Below are positions 24,792 to 33,871 of a DNA stretch of 64,000 bases, piece by piece. Numbering within the stretch: position 1 is the stretch's first letter; every line of letters begins with the position of its first letter. The stretch is taken from the NCBI RefSeq assembly GCF_014636865.1, contig NZ_BMER01000001.1:2716718-2780717 (forward strand), given 5' to 3'. The notes under the pieces are model-generated. The model was not told where the DNA came from. It did not search any database and saw only the letters and a program-made list of their open reading frames with translations. The position numbers were made by a program, and so were the translations under genes. The DNA is from Parapedobacter pyrenivorans. Lineage in GTDB: Bacteria; Bacteroidota; Bacteroidia; Sphingobacteriales; Sphingobacteriaceae.

Positions 24792-27278
24792 ATGCTGGAA
24801 TTTACCGAAGGTAATGCTACCGCACGCGTGACTTTATTCGTGGAAGTTGTATTACCGCTGGCGATTTCGAAAACGTATACCTATCGGGTTCCCAACGGAT
24901 GGAATGCTGACATCGCTGTTGGCAAACGCGTCATCGTTCAGTTTGGAAAAAACAAAGTTTATTCCGCTATTATCTACCGGGTGACTGACCGCCCTCCTGA
25001 ACTGTACGAAGCGAAGTACATCCTCGATTTGCTGGATGATTCACCCATCGTCGATGACGTACAGCTTCGACTATGGGATTGGATTTCAATGTACTACTTA
25101 TGTGCATTGGGTGAAGTGATGCAAGCAGCTTTGCCGGCTGCATTGAAGCTGGCCAGCGAGACCAAGATTGTTGCAGCAACCGGCAGTAGCGCCACCGATC
25201 GGTCAGCGTTGAACGACAAGGAGTACCTTATACTGGATGCGCTGGATATTTCGTCCGAATTAAAGGTAAGCGATATCGTAAAGCTCCTTGGGCAAAAAAC
25301 CGTCTTTCCGCTGTTGAAAAAACTGTTTGACAAAGGACTTATCTTGATTTCTGAGGAAATTTTGCCGAAGTACAAGCCCAAAATGAAAGTGTTTATCGGA
25401 CTGCATGATGACTATGCAGATGATTTGGGACGGAAGTTGCTTTTGGATTCGCTGGGCAATGCGCCCAAACAGCAGGATGCGGTATTGGCTTACATCCAAT
25501 TGAGTCGGCAATACCCCAAAGTACCCAAAGCGGATATAATGGAGGCAAGCGGTTGCAGTTCAGCGATCATGGCAGCCTTGGTAGAAAAGGGAATATTTAC
25601 GGTTGAGGAAAGGGCGGTAAGCCGGTTGGATGGCGAAGATGTCGAAATAGCTGGTGACTTTACGTTCAATGACGCGCAGTCAAAGGCCTTTGATAAAATC
25701 AAGGGGCAGTTTGCGACGAAGGACGTGGTACTGTTGCATGGTGTTACTGCTTCTGGTAAAACCCAGCTTTATATCCGCTTAATTGAAGAAGCGGTGGCCA
25801 ATGGTAGTAATGTATTGTATTTGTTGCCGGAAATTGCACTCACTACACAGATCACGGAACGGCTGCGGCTGCATTTCGGTAATAAGTTAGGCGTTTATCA
25901 TTCGCGCTTCAATGACAATGAGCGGGCAGAGGTATGGCATAAAGTGCTCAATAATGAGTACAGCGTGGTGGTTGGAGCACGGTCGGCCGTATTTTTGCCT
26001 TTCCGGGCCTTGGGGCTTGTTGTCGTTGATGAAGAACACGAAACTTCCTACAAGCAATTCGACCCCGCCCCGCGCTATCACGCGCGTGATACGGCCATTT
26101 ATCTGGGGCATATCCATGGGGCTAAGGTGTTGTTGGGTTCGGCAACGCCTGCTATCGAAAGCTATTACAACGCCCGGGCTGGTAAATATGGGTTGGTGGA
26201 GCTAAAGCAGCGTTTTGGTAATTCGAGGTTGCCTGAAATCGTGACGGTGAATATCAGTGAGGAAAGTCGTAAAGGTACCATGCTTTCTTATTTCAGTGGT
26301 ACATTGTTGCAGGAAATGGAACATGCGCTGGATCAGCAGCAGCAGGTTATTCTATTCCAGAATAGAAGAGGGCATACGCCGCTCCTACAATGTAAGACCT
26401 GCGGCTATATTGCCAAATGCATCCACTGTGACGTGAGTCTCACTTATCATAAGAGCAGTAGGAAACTGCATTGCCACTATTGTGGATTTTCCGAAGATCC
26501 GATACAGGTGTGTCCTGCTTGTGGTTCAACCCATATTGAAAGTAAAGGATTCGGTACCGAACGGGTGGAGGAAGAACTGGAGACCTTATTGCCAAATGCA
26601 CGCATCGCGCGCCTTGATCTGGACTCTACCCGGGGCAAGCATGGCTTTGACCGGGTATTGAATGCATTTGATGAGCAGCGGTACGATATTTTGGTGGGTA
26701 CTCAAATGGTGGCGAAGGGCTTGGATTTTGGAAAGGTAAGTGTAATCGGTATTATCAACGCTGACGGATTGATCAATTACCCCGATTTCAGAGCTTATGA
26801 GCGGGCATTTTCATTGCTCGCCCAGGTAAGCGGGAGAGCTGGAAGGCGCAATAGCAACGGCAAGGTGATCGTCCAATCCTATGCCCCCAGCCACCGTATC
26901 ATCCAGCAGGTGATAGAAAATGACTACGAGGGTATGTTTATGACGGAAGTGACCGAACGAAAGCATTATGCTTATCCACCCTTTTTTCGATTGTTTAAAA
27001 TCGATGTGAAACATAAAGAGCAACAGGCCGTGTATGACGCGGCACAACGTTTGGCTGCGTCATTGCGGGAAGGGTTGGGGCAGCGTGTATATGGGCCAGA
27101 GGCACCACTGGTGGGTCGTGTGCGCAACCATTACATTTACAGTATCTTGCTCAAGGTAGAGCGAGCAGGCATTAGTATCACGAAAGTCAAGGAACTCGTG
27201 AAAGTTACGCTATTATATTTTGAGGCGAATAAAGCTAATAAGGGAGTGCGGGTACAAGTCGATGTGGATCCCTATTGA
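24792..27278 (+). CDS. priA: Primosomal protein N' (replication restart helicase PriA)
   Basis: An 828-residue superfamily 2 3'-5' helicase that reloads the replisome at stalled forks. The N-terminal DNA-binding domain is followed by Walker A GVTASGKTQLY near residue 316, DEEH box VVDEEHETSYKQ, and a zinc-binding insertion with paired cysteines (CKTCGYIAKCIHC, CHYCGF, CPACGS) at about 533-580. Helicase motifs GTQMVAKGLDF and QVSGRAGRR follow. Length and domain order are complete. The 3' end overlaps the convergent gene at 27272 by seven bases. Confidence 0.97.
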   Translation: MLEFTEGNATARVTLFVEVVLPLAISKTYTYRVPNGWNADIAVGKRVIVQFGKNKVYSAIIYRVTDRPPELYEAKYILDLLDDSPIVDDVQLRLWDWISMYYLCALGEVMQAALPAALKLASETKIVAATGSSATDRSALNDKEYLILDALDISSELKVSDIVKLLGQKTVFPLLKKLFDKGLILISEEILPKYKPKMKVFIGLHDDYADDLGRKLLLDSLGNAPKQQDAVLAYIQLSRQYPKVPKADIMEASGCSSAIMAALVEKGIFTVEERAVSRLDGEDVEIAGDFTFNDAQSKAFDKIKGQFATKDVVLLHGVTASGKTQLYIRLIEEAVANGSNVLYLLPEIALTTQITERLRLHFGNKLGVYHSRFNDNERAEVWHKVLNNEYSVVVGARSAVFLPFRALGLVVVDEEHETSYKQFDPAPRYHARDTAIYLGHIHGAKVLLGSATPAIESYYNARAGKYGLVELKQRFGNSRLPEIVTVNISEESRKGTMLSYFSGTLLQEMEHALDQQQQVILFQNRRGHTPLLQCKTCGYIAKCIHCDVSLTYHKSSRKLHCHYCGFSEDPIQVCPACGSTHIESKGFGTERVEEELETLLPNARIARLDLDSTRGKHGFDRVLNAFDEQRYDILVGTQMVAKGLDFGKVSVIGIINADGLINYPDFRAYERAFSLLAQVSGRAGRRNSNGKVIVQSYAPSHRIIQQVIENDYEGMFMTEVTERKHYAYPPFFRLFKIDVKHKEQQAVYDAAQRLAASLREGLGQRVYGPEAPLVGRVRNHYIYSILLKVERAGISITKVKELVKVTLLYFEANKANKGVRVQVDVDPY

Positions 27279-28009
27279 TTAATCAAACCAAAACTGTATT
27301 GAAGGGTGATCGCTGCAACGGGAGAGAAAAAATATTCCCAACGATAGCGCTTGGTTTGGTTTGGAGCGTTGCTGAATGAGTCATCTTCATAATTGTTTAC
27401 CTTTTGATAGGTATAAGCAATGTTGAAGTTGGCTTCCGCACCGATAGCAAGTCGGGAGATTAGGTACAATTTTACACCGATGAACGGCGAAATTAGTGCT
27501 GCATTCTTATTGTCTTCCGCAAATACAGTGGCGTTGCCATAACCTTTGGTGCTGAGTTTCTGGACCATGAACCCCAAGTCTGCACCTAAATAAGGTTGAA
27601 CGCGCGAATAGCTCACACTTTTTTCCACACCGACTTTAAAAGCTGTATTCCGAAATTTGCCGGTTACTTTTGGAAGGCACCCTTCACACTCGTTATCAAA
27701 TGTAATCTTATCGTTGAAATGGGCTGCTTGGAGTCGGTAACTGATTTGATTGTCATTAATCTTAAACAGAAGGCCATTTAAATAAGAGGTTTGGAAAGGC
27801 TGTCCAGCGGGCTGGTTAAGCAATTGCGGGAACTGCTCGTGCGCATATGCCCGAACGGCGATCGTATACCAGAAATCAGTATTGAAATTGTACTTATCTG
27901 TTTTTGGAATAACGGGATTAGGATAATCGACTGTGTCAATTTTTATTACCTGCGCATCCAATTGCCCAATTCCGAAGCACAACACAGCAAATAAAAGTAT
28001 ATACCTCAT
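27272..28009 (-). CDS. Predicted outer-membrane beta-barrel protein, uncharacterised
   Basis: A 245-residue protein with a signal peptide ending near LDAQ (residue 19). Alternating hydrophobic/polar strands and aromatic belts follow (WYTIAVRAYAHEQF, PYLGADLGFMVQKL, SPFIGVKLYLISRLAIGAEANFNIAYTYQ), ending in strand AITLQYSFGLINQ. This pattern fits an OmpA-type or small porin-like barrel. A CEGC pair lies near residues 93-96. It has no clear partner and converges on priA with a 7-base overlap. No specific function can be given. Confidence 0.75.
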   Translation of the reverse strand: MRYILLFAVLCFGIGQLDAQVIKIDTVDYPNPVIPKTDKYNFNTDFWYTIAVRAYAHEQFPQLLNQPAGQPFQTSYLNGLLFKINDNQISYRLQAAHFNDKITFDNECEGCLPKVTGKFRNTAFKVGVEKSVSYSRVQPYLGADLGFMVQKLSTKGYGNATVFAEDNKNAALISPFIGVKLYLISRLAIGAEANFNIAYTYQKVNNYEDDSFSNAPNQTKRYRWEYFFSPVAAITLQYSFGLINQ

Positions 28010-28146
28010 CTATAAATAAATCGTTTATATCGTGCTAAAATAGTAAATAAAATTAGATATCGGCGTGGCGTGATCGGCAAATCCGAAAAACTGCTGATTT
28101 GTAAATCTGTAGAATCCATAACAGCGTTAATCTCGGCTAATCTATG

Positions 28147-28154
28147 TATTTTTG
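28147..28154 (+). promoter_or_regulatory. -7 element of pcm, deciding its start codon
   Basis: TATTTTTG is a perfect TAnnTTTG match. It overlaps the upstream in-frame ATG at 28144, so translation must begin at the ATG at 28162, seven bases after the element. The leader is therefore very short or absent. Confidence 0.55.
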
Positions 28155-28161
28155 GGCCATA

Positions 28162-28818
28162 ATGGCTTACAAGTTTATTGACAATTATCGCGAACGCGGG
28201 GCGCGTAAACAGCTGGTAGAATTGCTGAAGCGACGGGGTATAGCTGATGTGAATGTGCTGAAAGCTATCGGCAAAGTGCCTCGTCACTTTTTTTTTGATG
28301 AGACTTTTTGGAACCAAGCCTATAAAGATATTGCTTTTCCTATCGGTGATGGGCAGACCATCTCCCAGCCTTATACGGTGGCTTATCAGACCGAACTGCT
28401 TCATATCGACCGCGGCGATCGCGTGCTTGAAATCGGCACAGGTTCCGGATATCAAACTTGTATCTTGCTGGAATTGGGGGCCAAAGTCTATACGATAGAG
28501 CGGCAACCCAACCTTTACAACCGGACCATCCAAGTATTACCCTATATGGGATACAAACCCCATTTTTTCCTTGGCGACGGATCTAAGGGTATACCCGAAC
28601 ATGCTCCTTATGATAAAATCCTGGTGACCGCTGGTGCACCATTTGTACCTGATGTAATGCTGAAGCAACTCCGTATCGGAGGTCTTTTGGTCATCCCGGT
28701 GGGAAGTGAAAAAGAACAGAAAATGGTGACTATCCTGCGGGTAGGCGAACAGGAATACGAACGGATTGAACTGGATACGTTCCGTTTTGTTCCGTTGGTA
28801 GGTGATAAAGCATGGTGA
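28162..28818 (+). CDS. pcm: Protein-L-isoaspartate O-methyltransferase
   Basis: A 218-residue SAM-dependent enzyme that repairs isoaspartyl residues in aged proteins. The SAM-binding motif I VLEIGTGSGYQTCILLELG is intact, preceded by the family segment DGQTISQPYTVAYQTELL. The later LVTAGAPFVPDVMLKQL and GGLLVIPVGS motifs are also present. The start at 28162 is preferred to the ATG at 28144 because of the overlapping promoter element. It is 68 bases upstream of the MutS-like gene on the same strand. Confidence 0.94.
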   Translation: MAYKFIDNYRERGARKQLVELLKRRGIADVNVLKAIGKVPRHFFFDETFWNQAYKDIAFPIGDGQTISQPYTVAYQTELLHIDRGDRVLEIGTGSGYQTCILLELGAKVYTIERQPNLYNRTIQVLPYMGYKPHFFLGDGSKGIPEHAPYDKILVTAGAPFVPDVMLKQLRIGGLLVIPVGSEKEQKMVTILRVGEQEYERIELDTFRFVPLVGDKAW

Positions 28819-28886
28819 CGTTGATTCGATCAGTTGAAGATTTAGTATCGGACACGTTGCATTGTGGGTGAATTGATTGAGCAACC

Positions 28887-30719
28887 TTGATGAAAATAAC
28901 GATGATAGCAGCATCTGTTTTTGATAAATACGGACAAAATATAGCGGATGCGGAAGTGCAAATAGGGGCCCTGCGTAAGCGTATCAATGGTAATTCGTTA
29001 CTGCGCCTGACAACCATCATAGGTGGTGGCGCCGCACTATTCGTGGCCGTGCAGTCGGAAAATATCTGGTTAGTCTTTGTGCTGTTTTTTGTGGTCATCG
29101 TATTCTTTATGGGGCTGGTATGGCGGCAGAGTAAACTAGAGGCGCGCAAGGCCACATGGGAGGATTTCTTAGTGGTAAATCAAAATGAAATAGCTATTGC
29201 CGGCGGCGAATCGAATCGCTATCCCCATGGTCAGGATTTTATGGATAGCCGTCATCCGTATAGTAGTGATCTGGATATATTTGGGTCTTCGTCGCTGTTC
29301 GCAAGGATAAACCGGTGTGCCACTCCCCAAGCCAATCGCTTGTTGGCCGATTGGTTGTCTGGCCCCGCGGACCGGTTAACTATTGGAGAACGGCAACACG
29401 TGATCAAGGAACTGGCTGAAGATATCGAATGGTGTCAGCAATTTCAAGCCAAATTGGTGTTTAACCTTTCGTTGCGCGGCGATTTTAAGCAACAATTTAC
29501 CCGCTTTCTGGAAAATACCAAGCGTGGGTTTGGGAACGATTTCCTGCGTTTATATGTGAAGGCGGTACCTTGGCTGATGGCTTTGGTTATCAGCTTGGCT
29601 ATTTTCTTTCCGGCGTTTTCAGCATTGGCTATTTTCCTAGCACTCGCCCATTTGTTGGTTGCGATGGGGTTTGGCGGCCGGGTAAATCATATTTCAGGAC
29701 AGGTGGATCGTGCCGGCCAGCTTTTGGGTGCTTTCGCCCGATCATTTGAGCAGATCGAAAGACGGACGTGGCAGAGCCGATTGAGTAAAGCATTGTCGGT
29801 GTCGTTGTATTCCGCCGGAGACAATAAGTCCATTTCATCGGTATTCAGGGAGTTGGCGGGGCTGATCGATCGATTGGATTACCGGTTAAACATGCTGGTT
29901 GGAGCTGTACTCAATATGGCGGCGCTTTGGGATTTCAGGCAGGTATTTGCCATTCTTGACTGGCGCAAACAATATGGCAATGAGATATTGGCAGCGTTTG
30001 ATGTTGTTGCCGAATTTGAGGGGTTGGTCAGCCTGGCCACCCTGAGCCGAAATCACCCAAAGTGGGCATTTCCGGAGATCATTGAATCTACCAAACCGAT
30101 CGTAACGGTAACCAACCTTTCGCATCCGCTCATTTCTTTCAATACAGCAGTAGCCAATGATTACCAAATGGATAGCCATTACGTGGCCCTCATTACCGGT
30201 TCCAACATGGCAGGCAAGAGCACATTCCTGCGTACGGTGGGAATCAATGCTGTGCTGGCATACTGTGGTGCGCCCGTTTGCGGTGAGCAGATGCGTTTGT
30301 CGGTTTTCCGCTTGGTAACGTATATGCGTATCGCAGATTCCTTGAATGAAAGCACCTCTACCTTTAAAGCGGAGCTTAACCGGATACAACTGGTCTTACA
30401 GGCAGTCAAGACCCAGCCGGATACGTTTTTCCTGATTGATGAAATGTTGCGTGGTACAAATTCTAAAGATAAGTATTTGGGGTCTAAAGCCATTATCAAA
30501 CAATTGATTGCGGATGGTGGCGTGGGTATGGTTGCCACTCACGACCTGCAGTTGGCTAAATTGGCTGATGAGTACCCCCACGTGCTTGCCAATTTTCATT
30601 TTGACATTCAGGTGCGGGAGGGTGAGATGTTTTTTGACTACAAACTTAAGCCCGGGGAGTGCACAATTTTTAATGCATCCCTACTATTGAAAAACATCGG
30701 TATTGACGTGATGGAATAG
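28887..30719 (+). CDS. Membrane-anchored MutS-like ATPase
   Basis: A 610-residue protein whose C-terminal third is a MutS core/ATPase domain: Walker A TGSNMAGKSTFLRT near residue 436, Walker B FFLIDEMLRGTNSKDK, and H-loop ATHDLQLAKL. Two hydrophobic segments (about residues 36-80 and 222-262) predict membrane helices, which true mismatch-repair MutS lacks. The N-terminal mismatch-recognition domain and the C-terminal Smr nuclease of MutS2 are also missing. It therefore belongs to a poorly characterised MutS-related family that is common in Bacteroidota. Classical mismatch repair is unlikely. It ends 5 bases from the convergent smpB. Confidence 0.88.
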   Translation: MMKITMIAASVFDKYGQNIADAEVQIGALRKRINGNSLLRLTTIIGGGAALFVAVQSENIWLVFVLFFVVIVFFMGLVWRQSKLEARKATWEDFLVVNQNEIAIAGGESNRYPHGQDFMDSRHPYSSDLDIFGSSSLFARINRCATPQANRLLADWLSGPADRLTIGERQHVIKELAEDIEWCQQFQAKLVFNLSLRGDFKQQFTRFLENTKRGFGNDFLRLYVKAVPWLMALVISLAIFFPAFSALAIFLALAHLLVAMGFGGRVNHISGQVDRAGQLLGAFARSFEQIERRTWQSRLSKALSVSLYSAGDNKSISSVFRELAGLIDRLDYRLNMLVGAVLNMAALWDFRQVFAILDWRKQYGNEILAAFDVVAEFEGLVSLATLSRNHPKWAFPEIIESTKPIVTVTNLSHPLISFNTAVANDYQMDSHYVALITGSNMAGKSTFLRTVGINAVLAYCGAPVCGEQMRLSVFRLVTYMRIADSLNESTSTFKAELNRIQLVLQAVKTQPDTFFLIDEMLRGTNSKDKYLGSKAIIKQLIADGGVGMVATHDLQLAKLADEYPHVLANFHFDIQVREGEMFFDYKLKPGECTIFNASLLLKNIGIDVME

Positions 30720-30724
30720 CTAGG

Positions 30725-31180
30725 TTAGCGTTTCATCACCCGAGCTAATTCCCGCTTGGTATCCCTTTCCTTGATGGTCTCCCGTTTATCAAAATCTTTT
30801 TTGCCCTGTGCCAGTGCGATTTCTACCTTGGCAAATCCACGGGTGCTGATGAAGATGCGAAGCGGTATAATGGTAAAACCCCGTTCCTCACTTTTGGTTC
30901 TCAATTTTTTAAGTTCCTTTTTATTCAGTAGCAGCAGGCGATCCCGTTTTGCCTCATGGTTATAAAATGAACCATGGGAGTATTCTGCAATGTGCATATT
31001 ACGGATGTAAAGGCCATCGTTTAGGAATGAACAGAACGAATCGTTGATATTGGCTTTCCCTTCGCGGATGGACTTGATTTCCGTGCCAAGGAGGTGTATG
31101 CCCGCTACGTAGGTATCGAGCATGTGGTATTCGAAATAGGCTTTTTTATTTTTGATATTGATATCTGAAGAAAGTGCCAT
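30725..31180 (-). CDS. smpB: SsrA-binding protein SmpB
   Basis: A 151-residue tmRNA-binding protein needed for ribosome rescue by trans-translation. Conserved blocks are KKAYFEYHMLDTYVAGIHLLGTEIKSIREGKANI, the SFCSFLNDGLYIRNMHIAEY segment, DRLLLLNKKELKKL, and a basic C-terminal tail KRETIKERDTKREL. Length is normal. It is three bases downstream of the DtxR-type regulator on the same strand, so they are likely co-transcribed. The ssrA RNA gene itself is not in the window. Confidence 0.97.
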   Translation of the reverse strand: MALSSDINIKNKKAYFEYHMLDTYVAGIHLLGTEIKSIREGKANINDSFCSFLNDGLYIRNMHIAEYSHGSFYNHEAKRDRLLLLNKKELKKLRTKSEERGFTIIPLRIFISTRGFAKVEIALAQGKKDFDKRETIKERDTKRELARVMKR

Positions 31181-31182
31181 CG

Positions 31183-31845
31183 TTACAGGTGTCTACAATA
31201 AATATTTTGTGCTACCTTATCCGAGATATTGATCCTTGTGCCATCTATTTCCAATGCAATGGAATGATCGAACTCGTATTGCTGCAATAGGGTTACCTTA
31301 CTATGGATACCGATGCCGATTTGGCTAACGTATTGCAGAAAGGCAGGGCTATTATCTTTTACGGCAATAATGGTGTATTGGTTGCCTGCTATGGCTTCAG
31401 CCAAAGTGAGACGCGTTTGATTAATATAATCGCCATCGGCAGTCGGAATAACATCACCATGGGGATCAAATTGCGGAAATCCGAGGAATCTGTCGAGCCG
31501 TTCGACTAATTTTTCAGATTTAATATGCTCCAATTGCTCGGCGATATCATGCACTTCGTCCCAACTAAATCCCAGCTTGGCAAACAGAAATGTTTCCCAA
31601 AGGCGGTGTTTGCGTATGATCGCGATGGCTAAATTGCGTCCGTTATCGGTGAGGGATATTTTTCCGTATTTTTCGTAGTTGACCAGTTGCTTTTCCTTCA
31701 ACTTTTTCAACATATCCGTTGCCGTGGCCGGGCGCACATTGAGCTTCCCTGCCAATTGGTTGGTGCCTGCTTCGCCAACGCCGCCTTGCTCGCCGGTAAT
31801 GCGGAGCAGTGCTTTCAAGTAGTTTTCCTCGGTATCGGATAGCAT
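31183..31845 (-). CDS. DtxR/MntR family metal-dependent transcriptional regulator
   Basis: A 220-residue regulator. The N-terminal winged helix (SDTEENYLKALLRI, GTNQLAGKLNVRPATATDMLKKL) and the dimerisation/metal-binding domain (IIRKHRLWETFLFAKLGFSWDEVHDIAEQLEHI) match DtxR/MntR proteins. The C-terminal segment from about residue 145 resembles the FeoA/SH3-like domain. Start at 31845 (MLSDTEEN) is preferred, because the longer frame to 31863 would cross the -7 element at 31851-31858. It probably controls iron or manganese homeostasis genes. The metal cannot be fixed by eye. Confidence 0.92.
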   Translation of the reverse strand: MLSDTEENYLKALLRITGEQGGVGEAGTNQLAGKLNVRPATATDMLKKLKEKQLVNYEKYGKISLTDNGRNLAIAIIRKHRLWETFLFAKLGFSWDEVHDIAEQLEHIKSEKLVERLDRFLGFPQFDPHGDVIPTADGDYINQTRLTLAEAIAGNQYTIIAVKDNSPAFLQYVSQIGIGIHSKVTLLQQYEFDHSIALEIDGTRINISDKVAQNIYCRHL

Positions 31846-31850
31846 AACGG

Positions 31851-31858
31851 CAAAGGTA
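31851..31858 (-). promoter_or_regulatory. -7 element of the DtxR-type gene
   Basis: On the minus strand this reads TACCTTTG, a perfect TAnnTTTG match. It lies only five bases before the ATG at 31845, predicting a leaderless or nearly leaderless transcript. Confidence 0.5.
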
Positions 31859-31904
31859 GGCAAATTGTTAATAAAGTAAGACGCCCGATGCCCCTGTTGA
31901 TCCG

Positions 31905-32783
31905 CTACGTGTTTGCGTTCAGTTCTTCAGCCATGGCCTTTCCGATTTCTGCCGGCGATTCCACTACGCGGATGCCACACTCCCGCATGATTTTCATCTT
32001 GGCAGCAGCGGTATCGTCCGCGCCACCCACGATGGCGCCGGCATGTCCCATGCGACGTCCCGGAGGCGCTGTTTGCCCAGCAATGAAACCAACTACCGGT
32101 TTTGTGCCGTTCTCCTTGATCCAGTTTGCCGCTTCAGCTTCCATTCCACCGCCGATTTCACCGATCACGATGATGCCCTTCGTTTCAGGGTCATTCATCA
32201 GCAATTCAACGGCTTCCTTGGTCGTTGTGCCAATGATGGGGTCGCCACCGATACCAATGGCTGTTGTAATACCCAATCCGGCCTTCACTGTCTGGTCGAC
32301 AGCTTCATAGGTAAGCGTTCCGGATTTGGATACAATTCCCACAGTACCCTTTTTGAAGATAAAGCCCGGCATGATGCCGATTTTTGCTTCATCAGCCGTG
32401 ATGATCCCCGGGCAGTTAGGGCCGATGAGCCTTGAAGTCTTGTCACTCAGGTAGGATTTTACCTGAATCATATCCTTGGTGGGGATACCTTCCGTAATAC
32501 ATACAATCACACCGATACCGGCAGCCGCGGCTTCCATGATGGCATCGGCAGCGAATGCCGGCGGGACGAAGATGATGGAGACATTGGCACCGGTTTTATC
32601 CACGGCTTCCTGAACGGTGTTGAACACCGGACGCTCAAGGTGCGTCTGGCCGCCTTTGCCCGGTGTTACGCCACCAACTACATTGGTGCCGTATTCAATC
32701 ATCTGAGAGGCGTGATACGTGCCCTCGTTGCCGGTAAAACCCTGTACGATTACTTTCGAATCCTTATTTACTAATACACTCAT
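31905..32783 (-). CDS. sucD: Succinyl-CoA synthetase alpha subunit
   Basis: A 292-residue subunit of the TCA-cycle enzyme that forms succinate and ATP/GTP from succinyl-CoA. The CoA-binding Rossmann domain begins at [20 protein letters not shown]. The [20 protein letters not shown] and KSGTLTYEA segments follow. The phosphohistidine lies in [12 protein letters not shown]. Length is normal. The sucC partner is not adjacent, as is common in Bacteroidota. A perfect -7 element lies at 32803-32810. Confidence 0.97.
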   Translation of the reverse strand: MSVLVNKDSKVIVQGFTGNEGTYHASQMIEYGTNVVGGVTPGKGGQTHLERPVFNTVQEAVDKTGANVSIIFVPPAFAADAIMEAAAAGIGVIVCITEGIPTKDMIQVKSYLSDKTSRLIGPNCPGIITADEAKIGIMPGFIFKKGTVGIVSKSGTLTYEAVDQTVKAGLGITTAIGIGGDPIIGTTTKEAVELLMNDPETKGIIVIGEIGGGMEAEAANWIKENGTKPVVGFIAGQTAPPGRRMGHAGAIVGGADDTAAAKMKIMRECGIRVVESPAEIGKAMAEELNANT

Positions 32784-32802
32784 TGTTCTCGTTTTTGCCC
32801 CG

Positions 32803-32810
32803 CAAACTTA
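32803..32810 (-). promoter_or_regulatory. -7 element of sucD
   Basis: On the minus strand this reads TAAGTTTG, a perfect TAnnTTTG match 19 bases upstream of the sucD ATG. A near-consensus CTTG lies about 20 bases further upstream as the -33 element. Confidence 0.55.
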
Positions 32811-32909
32811 GACAAAATTGCCTTTATTTGCAAGTTCAGGGAGCGGCATACTTAAAGCGACCTCGTCCGATACATGGAACCCGAGGCCCGTTGTATTTTG
32901 AATCCGTTA

Positions 32910-33440
32910 TTAGAGGCGGATTTTGGCGAAGAAGTCCCATAAAACAATCCCGATGGATACGGCAATGTTAAGCGAGTGTTTAGTGCCGCATTGCGGGATT
33001 TCTATGCATGCGTCTACGAGCTGCATGACTTCGTCCGATACCCCATGTACTTCATTACCGAATACCAAGGCGTATTTTTCTCCAGCCTTGGGGGCGAATT
33101 CATGAAGAAGGGTACTGCCTTCGGCCTGTTCGACAGCTACAATGCGGTATCCGGCCTCACGAAGCTGCCCGATAGCTAGGCTAGTGTCCGTTACGTGGCG
33201 CCAGGTAACGGACTGGGTCGCGCCGAGTGCCGTTTTTTCGATTTCCCGGTGGGGGGGCGTACCGGTAATGCCGCATAAGATTACCTGTTCAAGGGCAAAG
33301 GCGTCCGATGTGCGAAAAGCCGAGCCTACATTATGCATGCTGCGGACGTTATCTAGCACCAGTGTGATAGGAAGTTTTGCCTGTGACTTGAATACCTCGA
33401 CGGAGGGCCGCTGCAATTGATCCATAGATAGTTTCTGCAT
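32910..33440 (-). CDS. TrmH/SpoU family RNA 2'-O-methyltransferase
   Basis: A 176-residue SPOUT-class methyltransferase. Motif 1 is LVLDNVRSMHNVGSAFRTSDAF, motif 2 is ALVFGNEVHGVSDEVMQLVD, and motif 3 is IPQCGTKHSLNIAVSIGIVLWD, which gives the trefoil-knot SAM site. The RNA target (tRNA or rRNA) cannot be fixed. The first ATG at 33440 lies only four bases after a TATCTTTG element, so the in-frame ATG at 33425 (MDQLQ) may be the real start. Confidence 0.93.
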   Translation of the reverse strand: MQKLSMDQLQRPSVEVFKSQAKLPITLVLDNVRSMHNVGSAFRTSDAFALEQVILCGITGTPPHREIEKTALGATQSVTWRHVTDTSLAIGQLREAGYRIVAVEQAEGSTLLHEFAPKAGEKYALVFGNEVHGVSDEVMQLVDACIEIPQCGTKHSLNIAVSIGIVLWDFFAKIRL

Positions 33441-33510
33441 GGCGCAAAGATAAGGAAAGTCGCCATTTTAAATTTTGTAGGATTTGTTTTGAATATTAAA
33501 AAGAAGGTAG

Positions 33511-33518
33511 TAACTTTG
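33511..33518 (+). promoter_or_regulatory. Promoter of rpsT
   Basis: TAACTTTG (perfect -7) is preceded by TTTG at 33488-33491 with a 19-base spacer, the full Bacteroidota promoter consensus. The start codon is 34 bases downstream. This is the best complete promoter in the window. Confidence 0.75.
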
Positions 33519-33552
33519 CGGTCTGAAAATAGAGGGATAATTAGCTAAGTAA

Positions 33553-33807
33553 ATGGCAAATCATAAATCAGCACTTAAAAGAATCCGGTCCAACGCCGCG
33601 AAGCGTTTGAGAAACCGCTATCAAGCGAAGACAACCCGTAATGCAATCAAGAAATTGAGGAATACTACTGATGCAGCCGATGCAAAGGTACTGTTGCCAC
33701 GGGTAATTTCCATGCTTGATCGTTTAGCCAAAAAGAATGTCATCCACAAGAACAAAGCTTCTAACAATAAGTCGAAGCTGACGAAGCTTGTAAATAGTTT
33801 GTCATAA
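33553..33807 (+). CDS. rpsT: 30S ribosomal protein S20
   Basis: An 84-residue highly basic protein with the S20 pattern: N-terminal [22 protein letters not shown], then long helices rich in Lys and Arg, ending [13 protein letters not shown]. It binds 16S rRNA in the small subunit. It is a single-gene unit with its own promoter (33511-33518) and an intrinsic terminator 25 bases after the stop. Confidence 0.97.
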   Translation: MANHKSALKRIRSNAAKRLRNRYQAKTTRNAIKKLRNTTDAADAKVLLPRVISMLDRLAKKNVIHKNKASNNKSKLTKLVNSLS

Positions 33808-33832
33808 TAAATACTACAGATACAACAAGCGA

Positions 33833-33867
33833 AAAGCCGCCCTGGATTCCAGAGCGGCTTTTTTTTG
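33833..33867 (+). terminator. Intrinsic terminator of rpsT
   Basis: A GC-rich hairpin with arms AAAGCCGCCCTGG and CCAGAGCGGCTTT (one mismatch) is followed by a run of T. It lies between the rpsT stop and the convergent DUF1080 gene. The A run on the other side may let it work in both directions. Confidence 0.88.
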
Positions 33868-33871
33868 TGTC

